Assembly: GCF_019343495.1 (NCBI RefSeq)
Contig: NZ_CP072549.1
Location: forward strand, 1,736,001 to 1,800,000
Length of the DNA stretch: 64,000 bases
Source of the DNA: Acinetobacter lwoffii
GTDB taxonomy: Bacteria; Pseudomonadota; Gammaproteobacteria; Pseudomonadales; Moraxellaceae
Reading direction: 5' to 3'
Shown here: one piece after another, positions 37,170-46,023 of the stretch
Layout of the letters: the number at the start of each line of letters is the position of its first letter
Numbering within the stretch: position 1 is the first letter of the stretch
Made by a program: the position numbers and the translations under genes
Notes under the pieces: generated by a model
The model's database searches: none
What the model was told of the DNA's origin: nothing
Seen by the model: only the letters and a program-made list of their open reading frames with translations

Positions 37170-37904
37170 TTAGGCAGTTTTTGCCAAAACATATTCTATA
37201 GCACGATTTAACATCTGATTTCCTTCAATAAATTTTTGCTTCGTGGTTTTTTTTAATTCAAATAAATTTTGCACATATTTTCCTGAAAATTGCGCAAGCT
37301 CTTCTTCATTTTCCAAAAACAATGCCAGGGTTTCCGGCGTGATTTCAGGATGAAACTGGAAGCCCAATACATTTCTGCCCAACTGGTACATCTGATTACG
37401 ACAGGCTTCATTTTCTGCCAGATGGACTGCACCTTTGGGCAATTCAAATGTTTCATTGTGCCATTGCAGAATATTAAACTGCTCCGGCAGGCTAAAACAC
37501 GTCTCTGGTAGATTCGCCACTCTGTGCACCGTGGTCCACCCCAGTTCTTGTTCTGGATTGCGACTAACACCTGCACCCAAAGCATTTGCAATCAACTGCC
37601 CACCCAGACACAGGCCAATTGCCGGTTTACCATGCGAAAGATAGCGACGCAACCAGCGTTTTTCTATTTTTAACCAAGGGAAATTTGCTTCATCATTCAC
37701 ACTCATGGTTCCCCCCATAATGATCAGCAAATCCACCTCTTCCACTGCAGGCAGCGCCTCGATCTCCAGCGGCCGATCCACGGGTAAAGCAAAAAATTCA
37801 GTCGCGGTAATGTGCGCCTGATGCTGCTTTAAAAATTCATAACAACTACCAAAACCTTCACCAGCAATATGCTGAAAATAATGCACTTTTAAATGCGACT
37901 TCAT
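37170..37904 (-). CDS. Class I glutamine amidotransferase
   Basis: A 244-residue GATase1-fold protein. The nucleophile is Cys99 in AIGLCLGGQ, with the His/Glu of the triad in GFQFHPEIT (His185, Glu187). DLLIIMGGTMSVND is the oxyanion-hole region. This stand-alone form resembles the YfeJ/GuaA-N-like putative glutamine amidotransferases; the partner synthase or acceptor is unknown. ATG 37904 with upstream GGTTGAGGAG is chosen over TTG 37913. The last ~30 residues (TKQKFIEGNQMLNRAIEYVL) form a helix outside the core. Confidence 0.88.
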   Translation of the reverse strand: MKSHLKVHYFQHIAGEGFGSCYEFLKQHQAHITATEFFALPVDRPLEIEALPAVEEVDLLIIMGGTMSVNDEANFPWLKIEKRWLRRYLSHGKPAIGLCLGGQLIANALGAGVSRNPEQELGWTTVHRVANLPETCFSLPEQFNILQWHNETFELPKGAVHLAENEACRNQMYQLGRNVLGFQFHPEITPETLALFLENEEELAQFSGKYVQNLFELKKTTKQKFIEGNQMLNRAIEYVLAKTA

Positions 37905-38067
37905 GCTCCTCAACCTATTTTATTAGCTATATAGATTTAGGTTTTGCAAAAATGAAGCCAACTTTTTATAAGACTTGTTGTTTTTAAACAATTCACAACG
38001 TAACTGGCAGTGAGTCACAGATTCTCTTAAGCTAGAGTAATATTTGATTACATTTGAGCGCATTCAC

Positions 38068-39270
38068 GTGAAACAAGACTCTCAAACTCGCCTGATTCAT
38101 GCACCACGAAAGGCTCCTCAAGCGATTTCCACCATTCAGCCTCCCCTCTATCGTGCATCGACCATTATCTTTAACAATACCGATGCCCTGTTTAATCGCC
38201 ATTGGACCGATGACTATGATTATAGTTATGGCACGCATGGCACGCCTACGACCTTTACGCTGGGCGATAACATCGCACAGCTCGAAGGTGGTTTATATCA
38301 CCTGCTCGCACCGAGTGGTTTATCCGCGATTAATCTCGTGAATTCTTGCTTTTTAAGCCAGGGCGATGAGGTTTGGGTGGCTGACAATATTTATGGTCCA
38401 AACATGGAGCATTTACGCAATCTGGAAAAGCGTTATGGAATTACGGTTAAAGTCTACAATTCCATAGAGCTTGATACATTTCAGCCTACAGATAAAGCCA
38501 AACTGATCTGGCTCGAGGCTGCTGGCTCAGTCACTTTGGAATTTCCGGATCTGGCTGGTTTGGTGAAAAAAGCCCAGGCACATCATATTCTGACGGCACT
38601 GGATAATACCTGGGGCGCAGGTCTGGCTTTTGATGCCTTTGATTTTAGTGAAGAGCATTTAAGTGTAGATATGACGGTACATGCTCTGACCAAATATCCA
38701 AGCGGCGGTGGTGATATCCTGATGGGCTCAGTGGTTACGCGAGATAAGACCCTGCATCACAAACTGTTCCGTGCGCATGCCATTCAGGGCATTAGTGTTT
38801 CTGGTGATGATGTGGCACAGGTACAACGCAGTCTGGCTTCGATGCAACTTCGCTATGAACACCAGTCGAAAAGTGCGCTGACATTAATGACATGGCTTAA
38901 ACAGCAAACCGAGTTTGTACAGGTGCTGCATCCTTCAGATCCGGACAGTGCAGGCCATCAGTACTGGAAAGAAATTTGCAAGCAAGGTGATAGTGCCGGC
39001 CTGGTCAGCGTGATCTTTGACAGCACATACGTAATGCAGGATATCCGGAATTTCTGTGATAGCTTAAAACTGTTTAAGCTTGGCTTTAGTTGGGGTGGCC
39101 CTGTCAGTCTGGTCATGCTATATAACTTAAAAGACATGCGTGTGCTGGAACATTCACACTTAAAAGACGGCTTGCTGGTTCGTTTCTGTATTGGACTGGA
39201 ATATCCGGAAGATTTGATTCAAGATATTCAGCATGCACTAGAACAAATGAAAAAACTTAAAAACGAATAA
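38068..39270 (+). CDS. metC: Cystathionine beta-lyase-type PLP enzyme (Cys/Met metabolism family)
   Basis: A ~400-residue PLP-dependent enzyme of the Cys/Met gamma-family: STIIFNN and YDYSYGTHGTPTTF at the N-terminal side, SGLSAINLVNSCFLSQGDEV for cofactor phosphate binding, LTALDNTWGAGL with the PLP-pyridine Asp, and the Schiff-base Lys209 in VHALTKYPSGGGDIL. Closest by eye to cystathionine beta-lyase (cystathionine to homocysteine, pyruvate and ammonia). A GTG start at 38068 is preferred because homologues begin MKQDS-like; a TTG at 38044 would add eight residues. The YjgR-like gene follows 18 bp later. Confidence 0.82.
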   Translation: MKQDSQTRLIHAPRKAPQAISTIQPPLYRASTIIFNNTDALFNRHWTDDYDYSYGTHGTPTTFTLGDNIAQLEGGLYHLLAPSGLSAINLVNSCFLSQGDEVWVADNIYGPNMEHLRNLEKRYGITVKVYNSIELDTFQPTDKAKLIWLEAAGSVTLEFPDLAGLVKKAQAHHILTALDNTWGAGLAFDAFDFSEEHLSVDMTVHALTKYPSGGGDILMGSVVTRDKTLHHKLFRAHAIQGISVSGDDVAQVQRSLASMQLRYEHQSKSALTLMTWLKQQTEFVQVLHPSDPDSAGHQYWKEICKQGDSAGLVSVIFDSTYVMQDIRNFCDSLKLFKLGFSWGGPVSLVMLYNLKDMRVLEHSHLKDGLLVRFCIGLEYPEDLIQDIQHALEQMKKLKNE

Positions 39271-39288
39271 TAAATAACAGGAACAGCT

Positions 39289-40839
39289 ATGGGTAGACCA
39301 ATTGTTATTGCTAAAAAAACTGCGGATACCACACAGGATATTGTGCTGCATTCCCAACTTGCCAATCGACATGGCTTGATTGCAGGTGCCACTGGTACCG
39401 GAAAGACTGTGACTTTAAAAGTATTGGCGGAGAGCTTTTCTCGAATTGGTGTACCTGTATTCCTCGCCGATGCCAAAGGCGATGTGTCCAGCCTGGCCAA
39501 AGCAGGTGAAAGCAGCCCCAAGTTTGATGAACGGATTAAAAGTCTCAATATCGAGTCCATTCCTTTTGCAGCCTCACCAGTGGTGTTTTGGGATTTATTT
39601 GGCGAACAGGGTCATCCGATTCGCACTACCATTTCTGAAATTGGCCCGCTGCTGCTGGCGCAAATACTGAATCTGAATGACACCCAGGAAGGCGTTTTAT
39701 CTGCCGTGTTTCGGATTGCCGATGATCAGGGTTTATTGCTAATCGACTTTAAAGACCTGAAAGCCATGCTGAGTTATGTCTCTGAGCATGCGGCTGAGTT
39801 TAAAGCTGAATATGGCAATCTTTCACCCGCCAGTCTCGGTGCGATTCAACGTAATTTGTTAGCTCTGGCTGACCAAGGCGGTGACCAGTTTTTTGGCGAG
39901 CCGGCGCTGGATCTGATGGACTTTTTACAAACGGACAGTCAGGGCCGTGGCAATATCAATTTGTTGGCGGCTGACAAGCTGATGAATACGCCTAAGCTAT
40001 ATGCCACGTTCTTGCTCTGGATGCTCTCCGAGCTGTTTGAACAGCTTCCCGAAGTCGGCGATCTGGACAAACCTAAACTGGTGTTTTTCTTTGATGAAGC
40101 CCATCTCTTGTTTGATAATGCCAGCCCTGCCCTACAGGATAAAATTGAGCAGGTGGTGCGCCTGATTCGCTCGAAAGGTGTAGGGATTTATTTTGTCACG
40201 CAAAATCCGTTGGACTTGCCGGAAAGTGTCTTAGGCCAGCTCGGCAATCGGGTTCAACATGCTTTGCGGGCTTTCACTCCCAAAGATCAAAAAGCAGTGA
40301 AAACCGCAGCAGAGACTTTCCGAGCCAATCCTGAATTTAAAGTCGATCAGGTGATTACTGAGTTAGCAGTAGGTGAGGCTCTAATTAGCTGCCTGGATGA
40401 AAAGGGCATTCCGCAAATTGTAGAGCGTGGCTGGGTCATGCCGCCGCATTCATCCTTTACACCGATCTCGCTTGAAGAACGCAAGGCTCTCATGCAGCAA
40501 AGTATTGTCGCCGGTATTTATGAGCAGCCAGTCGATCGGGACAGCGCCCACGAAATGCTGCAAAACAAGGTCGCAGAACGCCAGCAACAGGCTCAGGCCG
40601 CCGAATTTGCCAAACAACAAAGCAAGGAACAAGAAGCTCTTGCCAAGCAGCAAATTAAAGAACAGGAACGTCTGGCACGAGAACAGCAAAAAGAAGCTGA
40701 ACGCGCAGCCAAGCAACGAGAAAAACTGACTCAGGATATTGTCGGCACCTTTGCCAAAAGTGCTGCCCGCAGCCTGGGCGGGAGTACGGGGCAGAAAATT
40801 GTGCGCGGCTTACTGGGTTCGCTGTTTGGCCGCAAATAA
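39289..40839 (+). CDS. yjgR: YjgR/HerA-like ATPase (DUF853 family)
   Basis: A 516-residue P-loop ATPase. Walker A GATGTGKT is at 33-40 (context [19 protein letters not shown]), and the Walker B-like run [15 protein letters not shown] is near 265. The distinctive [16 protein letters not shown] and [16 protein letters not shown] [21 protein letters not shown] segments define the helicase HerA-like DUF853/YjgR family. A Gln/Glu/Lys-rich coiled coil (~425-490) precedes a short C-terminal Gly-rich segment. The role is unknown; a DNA-translocase-like activity is presumed. It is probably co-transcribed with the metC-like gene and ends at a clear terminator. Confidence 0.9.
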   Translation: MGRPIVIAKKTADTTQDIVLHSQLANRHGLIAGATGTGKTVTLKVLAESFSRIGVPVFLADAKGDVSSLAKAGESSPKFDERIKSLNIESIPFAASPVVFWDLFGEQGHPIRTTISEIGPLLLAQILNLNDTQEGVLSAVFRIADDQGLLLIDFKDLKAMLSYVSEHAAEFKAEYGNLSPASLGAIQRNLLALADQGGDQFFGEPALDLMDFLQTDSQGRGNINLLAADKLMNTPKLYATFLLWMLSELFEQLPEVGDLDKPKLVFFFDEAHLLFDNASPALQDKIEQVVRLIRSKGVGIYFVTQNPLDLPESVLGQLGNRVQHALRAFTPKDQKAVKTAAETFRANPEFKVDQVITELAVGEALISCLDEKGIPQIVERGWVMPPHSSFTPISLEERKALMQQSIVAGIYEQPVDRDSAHEMLQNKVAERQQQAQAAEFAKQQSKEQEALAKQQIKEQERLAREQQKEAERAAKQREKLTQDIVGTFAKSAARSLGGSTGQKIVRGLLGSLFGRK

Positions 40840-40875
40840 TCCCCCTCCTTTTCCGATCATCATCACACTTTTTAT

Positions 40876-40904
40876 GGGATATTTTTATATCCCGTAATTT
40901 TTTT
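40876..40904 (+). terminator. Terminator of yjgR
   Basis: GGGATAT-tttt-ATATCCC followed by GTAA and seven T. Confidence 0.75.
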
Positions 40905-40943
40905 ATGGTTTTATGACTATGCGCTATTGTAAAGCCGTTTTAA

Positions 40944-40966
40944 AAGATGTAATTTAAATACATCTT
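40944..40966 (+). promoter_or_regulatory. NsrR operator (nitric-oxide-responsive)
   Basis: A 23-bp near-perfect palindrome with half-sites AAGATGT and ACATCTT and an AT-rich centre. It differs at one position from the gammaproteobacterial NsrR consensus. It lies 27 bp before the flavohemoglobin-like ATG, and nsrR is the next gene but one, so NO-relieved repression is strongly suggested. A further half-site-like AACATCT follows. Confidence 0.85.
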
Positions 40967-40992
40967 TTAAAAAACATCTGTAGATAGCTCTC

Positions 40993-41754
40993 ATGACTCC
41001 ACAACATATTGAACTTGTACAAGCGACTGTTCCTGTTTTACGTGAAAACGGCGTAGCACTTACCACGTATTTCTATAACCGCATGCTGAAAAACCATCCA
41101 GAGTTGAAAAACACCTTCAACATGGATCATCAAAGTACTGGCCGTCAACCACGTGCCTTGGCTGCCGCAGTACTTGCCTATGCCGAAAACATTACCAATC
41201 CGGGCGTTTTGGCCAAAGCCATCGAACGCATTACCACTAAACATGTCAGCCTGGATATTCAACCGGATCAATATGCGATTGTCGGTGAGAATCTGTTGCA
41301 CTCGATCAGCGAAGTTTTAGATGTACCCATGGACTCAGACCTGATTGCAGCCTGGAAAGAAGCGTATATGCAACTGGCAGATATTTTGATTGGTGTGGAA
41401 AAATCTAAATATGCCACCCTAGCTTCTGAAAATGGTGGCTGGGCGGGCTGGCGCGAATTTGAAGTAGCAGCAGTGAATGATACCGACGCAGGTAAAATCT
41501 TTACACTTAAAGCTAAAGATGGTGCAGCGATTGCAAGTGCTGAAGCCGGTGAACATATTTCAGTACGTGTACAGGTGCCTGAACAGCACATTCGTCAACC
41601 ACAACAGTTTAGCTTTGATCAGGCTCAAAACGAGCAATATCAAATTACTGTGAAAGCGGAAGAAAATCCAACCGCATTCTCGGTTGCACAGACACTGATC
41701 GACCACTACAAAGTTGGTGATGTAGTTGAAGTGTCTGCCCCGCTCAAGCTTTAA
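40993..41754 (+). CDS. Flavohemoglobin-like protein lacking the NAD-binding domain
   Basis: A 253-residue protein colinear with E. coli Hmp (396) but ending after the FAD-binding barrel. The globin domain (1-~140) keeps Tyr28 (B10), Gln52 (E7), the proximal His84 (F8, in TTKHVSLDI) and Tyr94. The next ~100 residues (GGWAGWREFEVAAV to VGDVVEVSAPLKL) match the ferredoxin-reductase FAD barrel, but the RxYS motif that holds FAD is degenerate (RQPQQFSF), and the NAD(P)H domain is missing. The remaining 97 bp before nsrR cannot encode it, so this is not a fresh frameshift. Likely role: NO binding or dioxygenation using another reductase. A UUCG hairpin follows. Confidence 0.85.
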   Translation: MTPQHIELVQATVPVLRENGVALTTYFYNRMLKNHPELKNTFNMDHQSTGRQPRALAAAVLAYAENITNPGVLAKAIERITTKHVSLDIQPDQYAIVGENLLHSISEVLDVPMDSDLIAAWKEAYMQLADILIGVEKSKYATLASENGGWAGWREFEVAAVNDTDAGKIFTLKAKDGAAIASAEAGEHISVRVQVPEQHIRQPQQFSFDQAQNEQYQITVKAEENPTAFSVAQTLIDHYKVGDVVEVSAPLKL

Positions 41755-41791
41755 TTGCAAAAACGGTTTAGACTAGCATCAGATTCTGATT

Positions 41792-41815
41792 AAAAGCTCC
41801 ATTCGTGGAGCTTTT
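41792..41815 (+). terminator. Terminator after the flavohemoglobin-like gene
   Basis: The 10-bp perfect stem AAAAGCTCCA-ttcg-TGGAGCTTTT with a UUCG-type tetraloop; the T-run is short, so some readthrough into nsrR is possible. Confidence 0.7.
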
Positions 41816-41851
41816 AACATTCAATTCTTTCATTTTCTAGCTGTTGACCTT

Positions 41852-42292
41852 ATGCAACTCAATAAATTCACTGACTATGCGCTTCGGATTCTGATGTATG
41901 TCGCACAGCCACGTGATCTCCCCTATACCATTGCAGAACTTGCCGAGCGATTACAGGTTTCACAAAATCATGCCATGAAAATCGTGCATTTTATGGCGAA
42001 ACAGGAGTGGCTGATTACCATACGTGGTAAAGGTGGCGGCATACGTTTAAATCCGGCCAGCCTGAACCTCCAGCTGGGACAGATTGTGCGGATCCTGCAA
42101 CGCGACAACAATGTAGTGGAATGCAATAGCCCACCCTGCGTATTACGTCCGACCTGTGGCTTAAAAGGCATTTTAGATGATGCCGTGGAACAGTTTTATA
42201 GCAGTCTGGATCACTATGTACTTAAAGATGTGATTACGCCACGAAATGCGCGTTTCAGCACAAATTCTCCGATCAGCCTGATTAATCTTTAA
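41852..42292 (+). CDS. nsrR: NsrR-type Rrf2-family NO-sensing repressor
   Basis: A 146-residue winged-helix regulator. The N terminus MQLNKFTDYALRILMYVA and the recognition region RLQVSQNHAMKIVHFMAKQEWL, IRGKGGGIRLNP match NsrR. The three Fe-S cysteines are Cys91, Cys96 and Cys102 (spacing x4, x5), the same positions as E. coli NsrR. It represses NO-detoxification genes until NO destroys its cluster. An operator matching its consensus stands before the adjacent flavohemoglobin-like gene. Confidence 0.9.
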   Translation: MQLNKFTDYALRILMYVAQPRDLPYTIAELAERLQVSQNHAMKIVHFMAKQEWLITIRGKGGGIRLNPASLNLQLGQIVRILQRDNNVVECNSPPCVLRPTCGLKGILDDAVEQFYSSLDHYVLKDVITPRNARFSTNSPISLINL

Positions 42293-42397
42293 AGTCTTCA
42301 GGGTCATGTCTTGTGACTTATTCTTGCGGCAAAGTTCGCTTGCCTGTGCGACTTCCTTTATAATGTTTCATTGTAGATCATTTATTGAAGTTGAGTT

Positions 42398-43345
42398 ATG
42401 CACCACAGCAGAGGAAAATCCAAAAACAGTAAGACAGCCCATGCGCCTAAGCAAAAGATCAGCTACGAGAAAAAAGTTGATTCTGCCATTACTGAATATT
42501 CTGTGCGCGCACTCAACTGGCTACGCAAAGCCGAATTTTTAATGAGTGCACCCAAACTCAGTCTTTGTGTAGAAGATACAGGCTATGAAATTGCTTTTGC
42601 CGGCCGCTCGAATGCGGGTAAGTCTAGTGCGATTAATGCCCTGACCAACCAGAAACAGTTGGCACGTGCATCGAAAAAACCTGGCCGTACCCAGATGATC
42701 AACTTTTTCAGCCTGGGCAATCCGGATCAGCGTCTGGTCGACTTACCCGGTTATGGTTATGCGGCTGTGCCTGAAAAAATGAAACTGGTCTGGCAAAAAG
42801 AACTGGAAAATTACCTGATTCACCGTCAAAGCTTGCAAGGCCTGGTATTGCTGATGGATATCCGCCATCCACTGCAACACTTTGATGTGATGATGCTGGA
42901 ATGGGCTTATTCCCGCCAGTTGTTCGTGCATGTCTTGTTAACCAAGTCAGATAAACTAAACCGTGGTCCTGCATCCAAAGCCTTGCAGGAAGTCAAAGCG
43001 GCATTGAAAAAGATGAAGCTGGATTTCTCGATTCAACTGTTTTCCTCCATGAACAAACAAGGTTTAGAAGAACTGGCCAGCGTCATGGGTGGCCGTTTGA
43101 ACTTTACCTTAGATCAAGCATCTGAATATGATCTGGACAGCATTCCGGAAGCATCAGCGCATGATTTGAATGAATCTGATGAACCGCTTGAAGAGCTCGA
43201 GCTTAGTGAAGCTGATTCTGAGCATGCTGAAGTATCGACTCATGATTTAAATGAAGCTGAAGAACCGCTGGAATTACTTGAGCAGGATCAATCCGAGCTT
43301 AAAGCGGCAGATGAATTGAATCAGAATAAGCATTCACCGGATTAA
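42398..43345 (+). CDS. engB: Ribosome-biogenesis GTPase EngB (YihA/YsxC) with acidic repeat tail
   Basis: A 315-residue protein; the family is normally ~200-210. The G domain has G1 GRSNAGKSS (69-77), G3 DLPGYGYA and G4 TKSDK, and acts in 50S assembly and division. A ~60-residue basic/hydrophobic N-terminal extension precedes it. After ~residue 235 comes a very acidic tail with a repeated unit: HDLNESDEPLEEL then HDLNEAEEPLELL, separated by ~23 residues. Tails of this kind appear variable; its function is unknown. It starts ~105 bp after nsrR. Confidence 0.93.
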   Translation: MHHSRGKSKNSKTAHAPKQKISYEKKVDSAITEYSVRALNWLRKAEFLMSAPKLSLCVEDTGYEIAFAGRSNAGKSSAINALTNQKQLARASKKPGRTQMINFFSLGNPDQRLVDLPGYGYAAVPEKMKLVWQKELENYLIHRQSLQGLVLLMDIRHPLQHFDVMMLEWAYSRQLFVHVLLTKSDKLNRGPASKALQEVKAALKKMKLDFSIQLFSSMNKQGLEELASVMGGRLNFTLDQASEYDLDSIPEASAHDLNESDEPLEELELSEADSEHAEVSTHDLNEAEEPLELLEQDQSELKAADELNQNKHSPD

Positions 43346-43402
43346 GATCCATATCACCGCAATGGTCTGGGATCGTTCTGGATTTATTAAAACTTACCTT
43401 AT

Positions 43403-43434
43403 AAAAAAAGCAGACCAATGGCCTGCTTTTTTTA
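43403..43434. terminator. Bidirectional terminator
   Basis: AAAAAAGCAGACC-aat-GGCCTGCTTTTTT with one mismatch, between convergent engB and the symporter gene. Confidence 0.8.
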
Positions 43435-43447
43435 TTTTTTAAATGTT

Positions 43448-44707
43448 TTAGCTATCTGTAGCTTGAAGATCGGGTTCACGCGTATGCCGGTCCACCACCA
43501 CACTGATCATCATATCCCCTTGAACATTCACCACTGTACGTACGGTATCCAGTAAACGGTCGATCGGTAAAAGAATGGCAATCGCCTCGGCAGGTAAACC
43601 AACCGATTGCAAGACCATAATCATGGTCACCATACCGGCACTCGGAATTCCCGGTGCACCTAAGGATGCAATCATCGCAGTTGCACAGACCACCAGTTGC
43701 TGCCCCAGACTCAGATCCAGCCCCATTAAATTGGCAATAAACAGAGCTGCAGCTGCTTCATACAGCGCCGTACCATCCATATTCAACTGTGTACCAAGTG
43801 GAATCACAAAGCCTGCAGTATGTGGACGTACCCCTAAATTTTCCTGCGCGCATTTCATCGACAAGGGCATGGTGGCCGAACTGGAACTGGTGGCAAAGGC
43901 AGTAATCAAGGCAGCACGTGTGCCTTTAAAGAACGTGACCGGATCCATCTTGCCGAAAATCCACAGCAATAAAGGCAAAACCACGATGCCATGAAAAATC
44001 GTCGTACCGGTGACTACCGCAGCGAATTCAGCCAGACGACTGAGAACTGAAACATCTTCAGTGGCAATTAATTTAGCCAATAAGGCAAAAATACCGAGCG
44101 GTGCCAGTTTCATCACCCAGCCAATCATCAACATCATGATTTCAAAAAACTGGTGACTCAGCTTGCGCACAGTACGGAATTTATCTCCACCTGCGACTAG
44201 TGCTACACCCACAAATAAGGCAAAGACTACCACCGCCAAGACATTCCCATCGGCAAATGCTTTAAACGGATTGATCAGGGTATTCTGAATAAAGTTGGTA
44301 AAGAAAGAAGATGGCGTAAGCGTATCCGGTGTTTGATGTTGCGCCATAGCATCCTGGAACATCAGCACATCAACACCCTTACCGACATTAAACAAATGCG
44401 CACACGCCAGCCCCAAAATGAGTGCTAAGGTAGTGGTGGTCACACAGCACATCAGGGTGATTTTCCAGGTGCGGCTTAGCTGCCCACCCGCCTGCAGATT
44501 GGATACGCCGACCACGATCGAGCTAAAAATCAGCGGCACTAACAGCATTTTTAACAAGCCAATAAAAATGCTGCTGACGATACCGATGCCATATAAGCTG
44601 ACATCAAAAAATGAGGTCTGCGGAAATATCGTCAATAGAAATCCAAACAGCACCCCCAATACGGCGGCAATTAGAATTTGCGTATTTAAGCTCATCTTTT
44701 CATGCAT
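43448..44707 (-). CDS. Dicarboxylate/amino acid:cation symporter (DAACS family)
   Basis: A 419-residue membrane symporter related to GltP/DctA. The hallmark motif NMDGTALYEA (in GTQLNMDGTALYEAAAALF), the serine-rich re-entrant loop ATSSSSATMPLSM, and the SLGAPGIPSAGMVTM loop are all present. It imports dicarboxylates or acidic amino acids using Na+ or H+; the substrate cannot be fixed by eye. ATG 44707 and ATG 44695 are alternative starts, neither with a clear Shine-Dalgarno. Confidence 0.92.
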   Translation of the reverse strand: MHEKMSLNTQILIAAVLGVLFGFLLTIFPQTSFFDVSLYGIGIVSSIFIGLLKMLLVPLIFSSIVVGVSNLQAGGQLSRTWKITLMCCVTTTTLALILGLACAHLFNVGKGVDVLMFQDAMAQHQTPDTLTPSSFFTNFIQNTLINPFKAFADGNVLAVVVFALFVGVALVAGGDKFRTVRKLSHQFFEIMMLMIGWVMKLAPLGIFALLAKLIATEDVSVLSRLAEFAAVVTGTTIFHGIVVLPLLLWIFGKMDPVTFFKGTRAALITAFATSSSSATMPLSMKCAQENLGVRPHTAGFVIPLGTQLNMDGTALYEAAAALFIANLMGLDLSLGQQLVVCATAMIASLGAPGIPSAGMVTMIMVLQSVGLPAEAIAILLPIDRLLDTVRTVVNVQGDMMISVVVDRHTREPDLQATDS

Positions 44708-44825
44708 TTTTAATATTGATCTTAAGCCGCACTATGCCATGCGAATTCTACAGAATCGAGTAATATTTTATAAACGCGGCGTGAGGACATGATATCAAAT
44801 GGCCTTTTTCATCCGGCTTAAAAAC

Positions 44826-44845
44826 AAAAAATCCAATCTAGGATT
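44826..44845 (-). terminator. Possible terminator of tesB
   Basis: On the minus strand AATCC-tagatt-GGATT followed by a T-run; the stem is short (5 bp). Confidence 0.4.
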
Positions 44846-44867
44846 CGGCTTTTTGAGCAAGAAAAAA

Positions 44868-45740
44868 TTACTGCGTTTCGATTTCACGTAAGCGGATCAG
44901 GCCTTCCTGAGAGGTACTGCAGACCAGCTCGCCGTTCTGCCACATCCGGCCAAAATTCAGGCCGCGCGAACTGGCGCTTTGGGTGGCATCCATATCGTAA
45001 AGCATCCACTCATCCGCACGGAACGGTTTATGGAAGTACATGGCATGGTCAATACTGGCACATTGCAAACTTGGCGAGATATAGCTCAGACCATGTGGAC
45101 GAAGCGCTGTGGTCATCAAGGTAAAATCAGAATAGAAAGCAGCAATAGCCTGATGCAAGGAGATCTGATCGACTTCTGCAGCAATACGGTCATGCGTACG
45201 GATATAGTGCGCATAAGACGGTGCTTCAGGTTGAGGCTGGAATGGATTTTGCGGATTGACCGGACGAATTTCCACATGACGATCACGAGTGAAAGATGCA
45301 CGGACATTTTCCGGAATAAACTCAATAATCTGTTTGATCAGTTCCGCTTCATTTTTCAGGCTTTCTGCCGGTGGATATTCAGGCTCTGAAATCTGGTAAT
45401 TTAGCCCTTCTTCCTGATGCGCGAAAGACACCATACACATGAAAATGGTACGGCCATGCTGAATAGCGCGCACCTGACGGCTGACAAAGCTCTTGCCGTC
45501 ACGGATACGATCCACTTCATAAATAATCGGTGCATTGACATCCCCGCCAAACAAAAAATAGGCATGTAATGAATGTGCTGGACGGTCTGTGGTATAAGAC
45601 GCGGCGCGTAGTGCCTGCCCTAAAACCTGCCCACCGAACACGCGCTTGCCCACCAGATTCCGGCTGATTCCCCGGAAAATGTTTTCTTCTAACTTTTCTA
45701 AGCTGAGCAGCTCGACCAGTTCCTGTGTTAAGGCATTCAT
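44868..45740 (-). CDS. tesB: Acyl-CoA thioesterase II
   Basis: A 290-residue double hot-dog thioesterase. LVGKRVFGGQVLGQALRAA and PAHSLHAYFLFGGDVNAPIIYEVDRIRDGKSFVSRQVRA form the first hot-dog; GLSYISPSLQCASIDHAMYFH and WMLYDMDATQSASSRGLNFGRMW the second. It hydrolyses medium/long acyl-CoAs to fatty acids and CoA. ATG 45740 with AGATAGG upstream is the start; the TTG at 45746 is rejected. Confidence 0.93.
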   Translation of the reverse strand: MNALTQELVELLSLEKLEENIFRGISRNLVGKRVFGGQVLGQALRAASYTTDRPAHSLHAYFLFGGDVNAPIIYEVDRIRDGKSFVSRQVRAIQHGRTIFMCMVSFAHQEEGLNYQISEPEYPPAESLKNEAELIKQIIEFIPENVRASFTRDRHVEIRPVNPQNPFQPQPEAPSYAHYIRTHDRIAAEVDQISLHQAIAAFYSDFTLMTTALRPHGLSYISPSLQCASIDHAMYFHKPFRADEWMLYDMDATQSASSRGLNFGRMWQNGELVCSTSQEGLIRLREIETQ

Positions 45741-45854
45741 AAGCAACCTATCTAATATTGGAGATATCCCAAAATGGAAAAAAGGATCTAAATAATTGAT
45801 CTGGAATATTCTGCCACAAAATCAGACCGAAACTCTAAAGTTTGCATGACTGTT

Positions 45855-45872
45855 CTGTCATACTGATGTCAT
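45855..45872 (+). promoter_or_regulatory. Pho-box-like direct repeat
   Basis: CTGTCAT-actg-ATGTCAT: two 7-mers 4 bp apart, matching the PhoB box unit at 7/7 and 6/7. It lies in the divergent tesB/plsB spacer, ~150 bp before plsB. No correctly spaced -10 follows, so this is only a candidate. Confidence 0.3.
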
Positions 45873-46023
45873 AAGTGACTAGGAAAAGCACCTGCTTTCA
45901 CGCTAAAATTGAAGCACTTCTGTTGAAGTTGTTAAAAAAAGATATATTGTTTCGCTTTAGAAACCGGCAAAATAAATTCCCTCAGAAGTCCTGTGGTTTT
46001 GGTCAGTAAAATTAGGAGCAGCT

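Noticed and set aside
41755..41851. Lost NAD domain of the flavohemoglobin in another frame
   Set aside because: Only 97 bp separate its stop from nsrR, filled by a terminator hairpin; no remnant reductase sequence is present.
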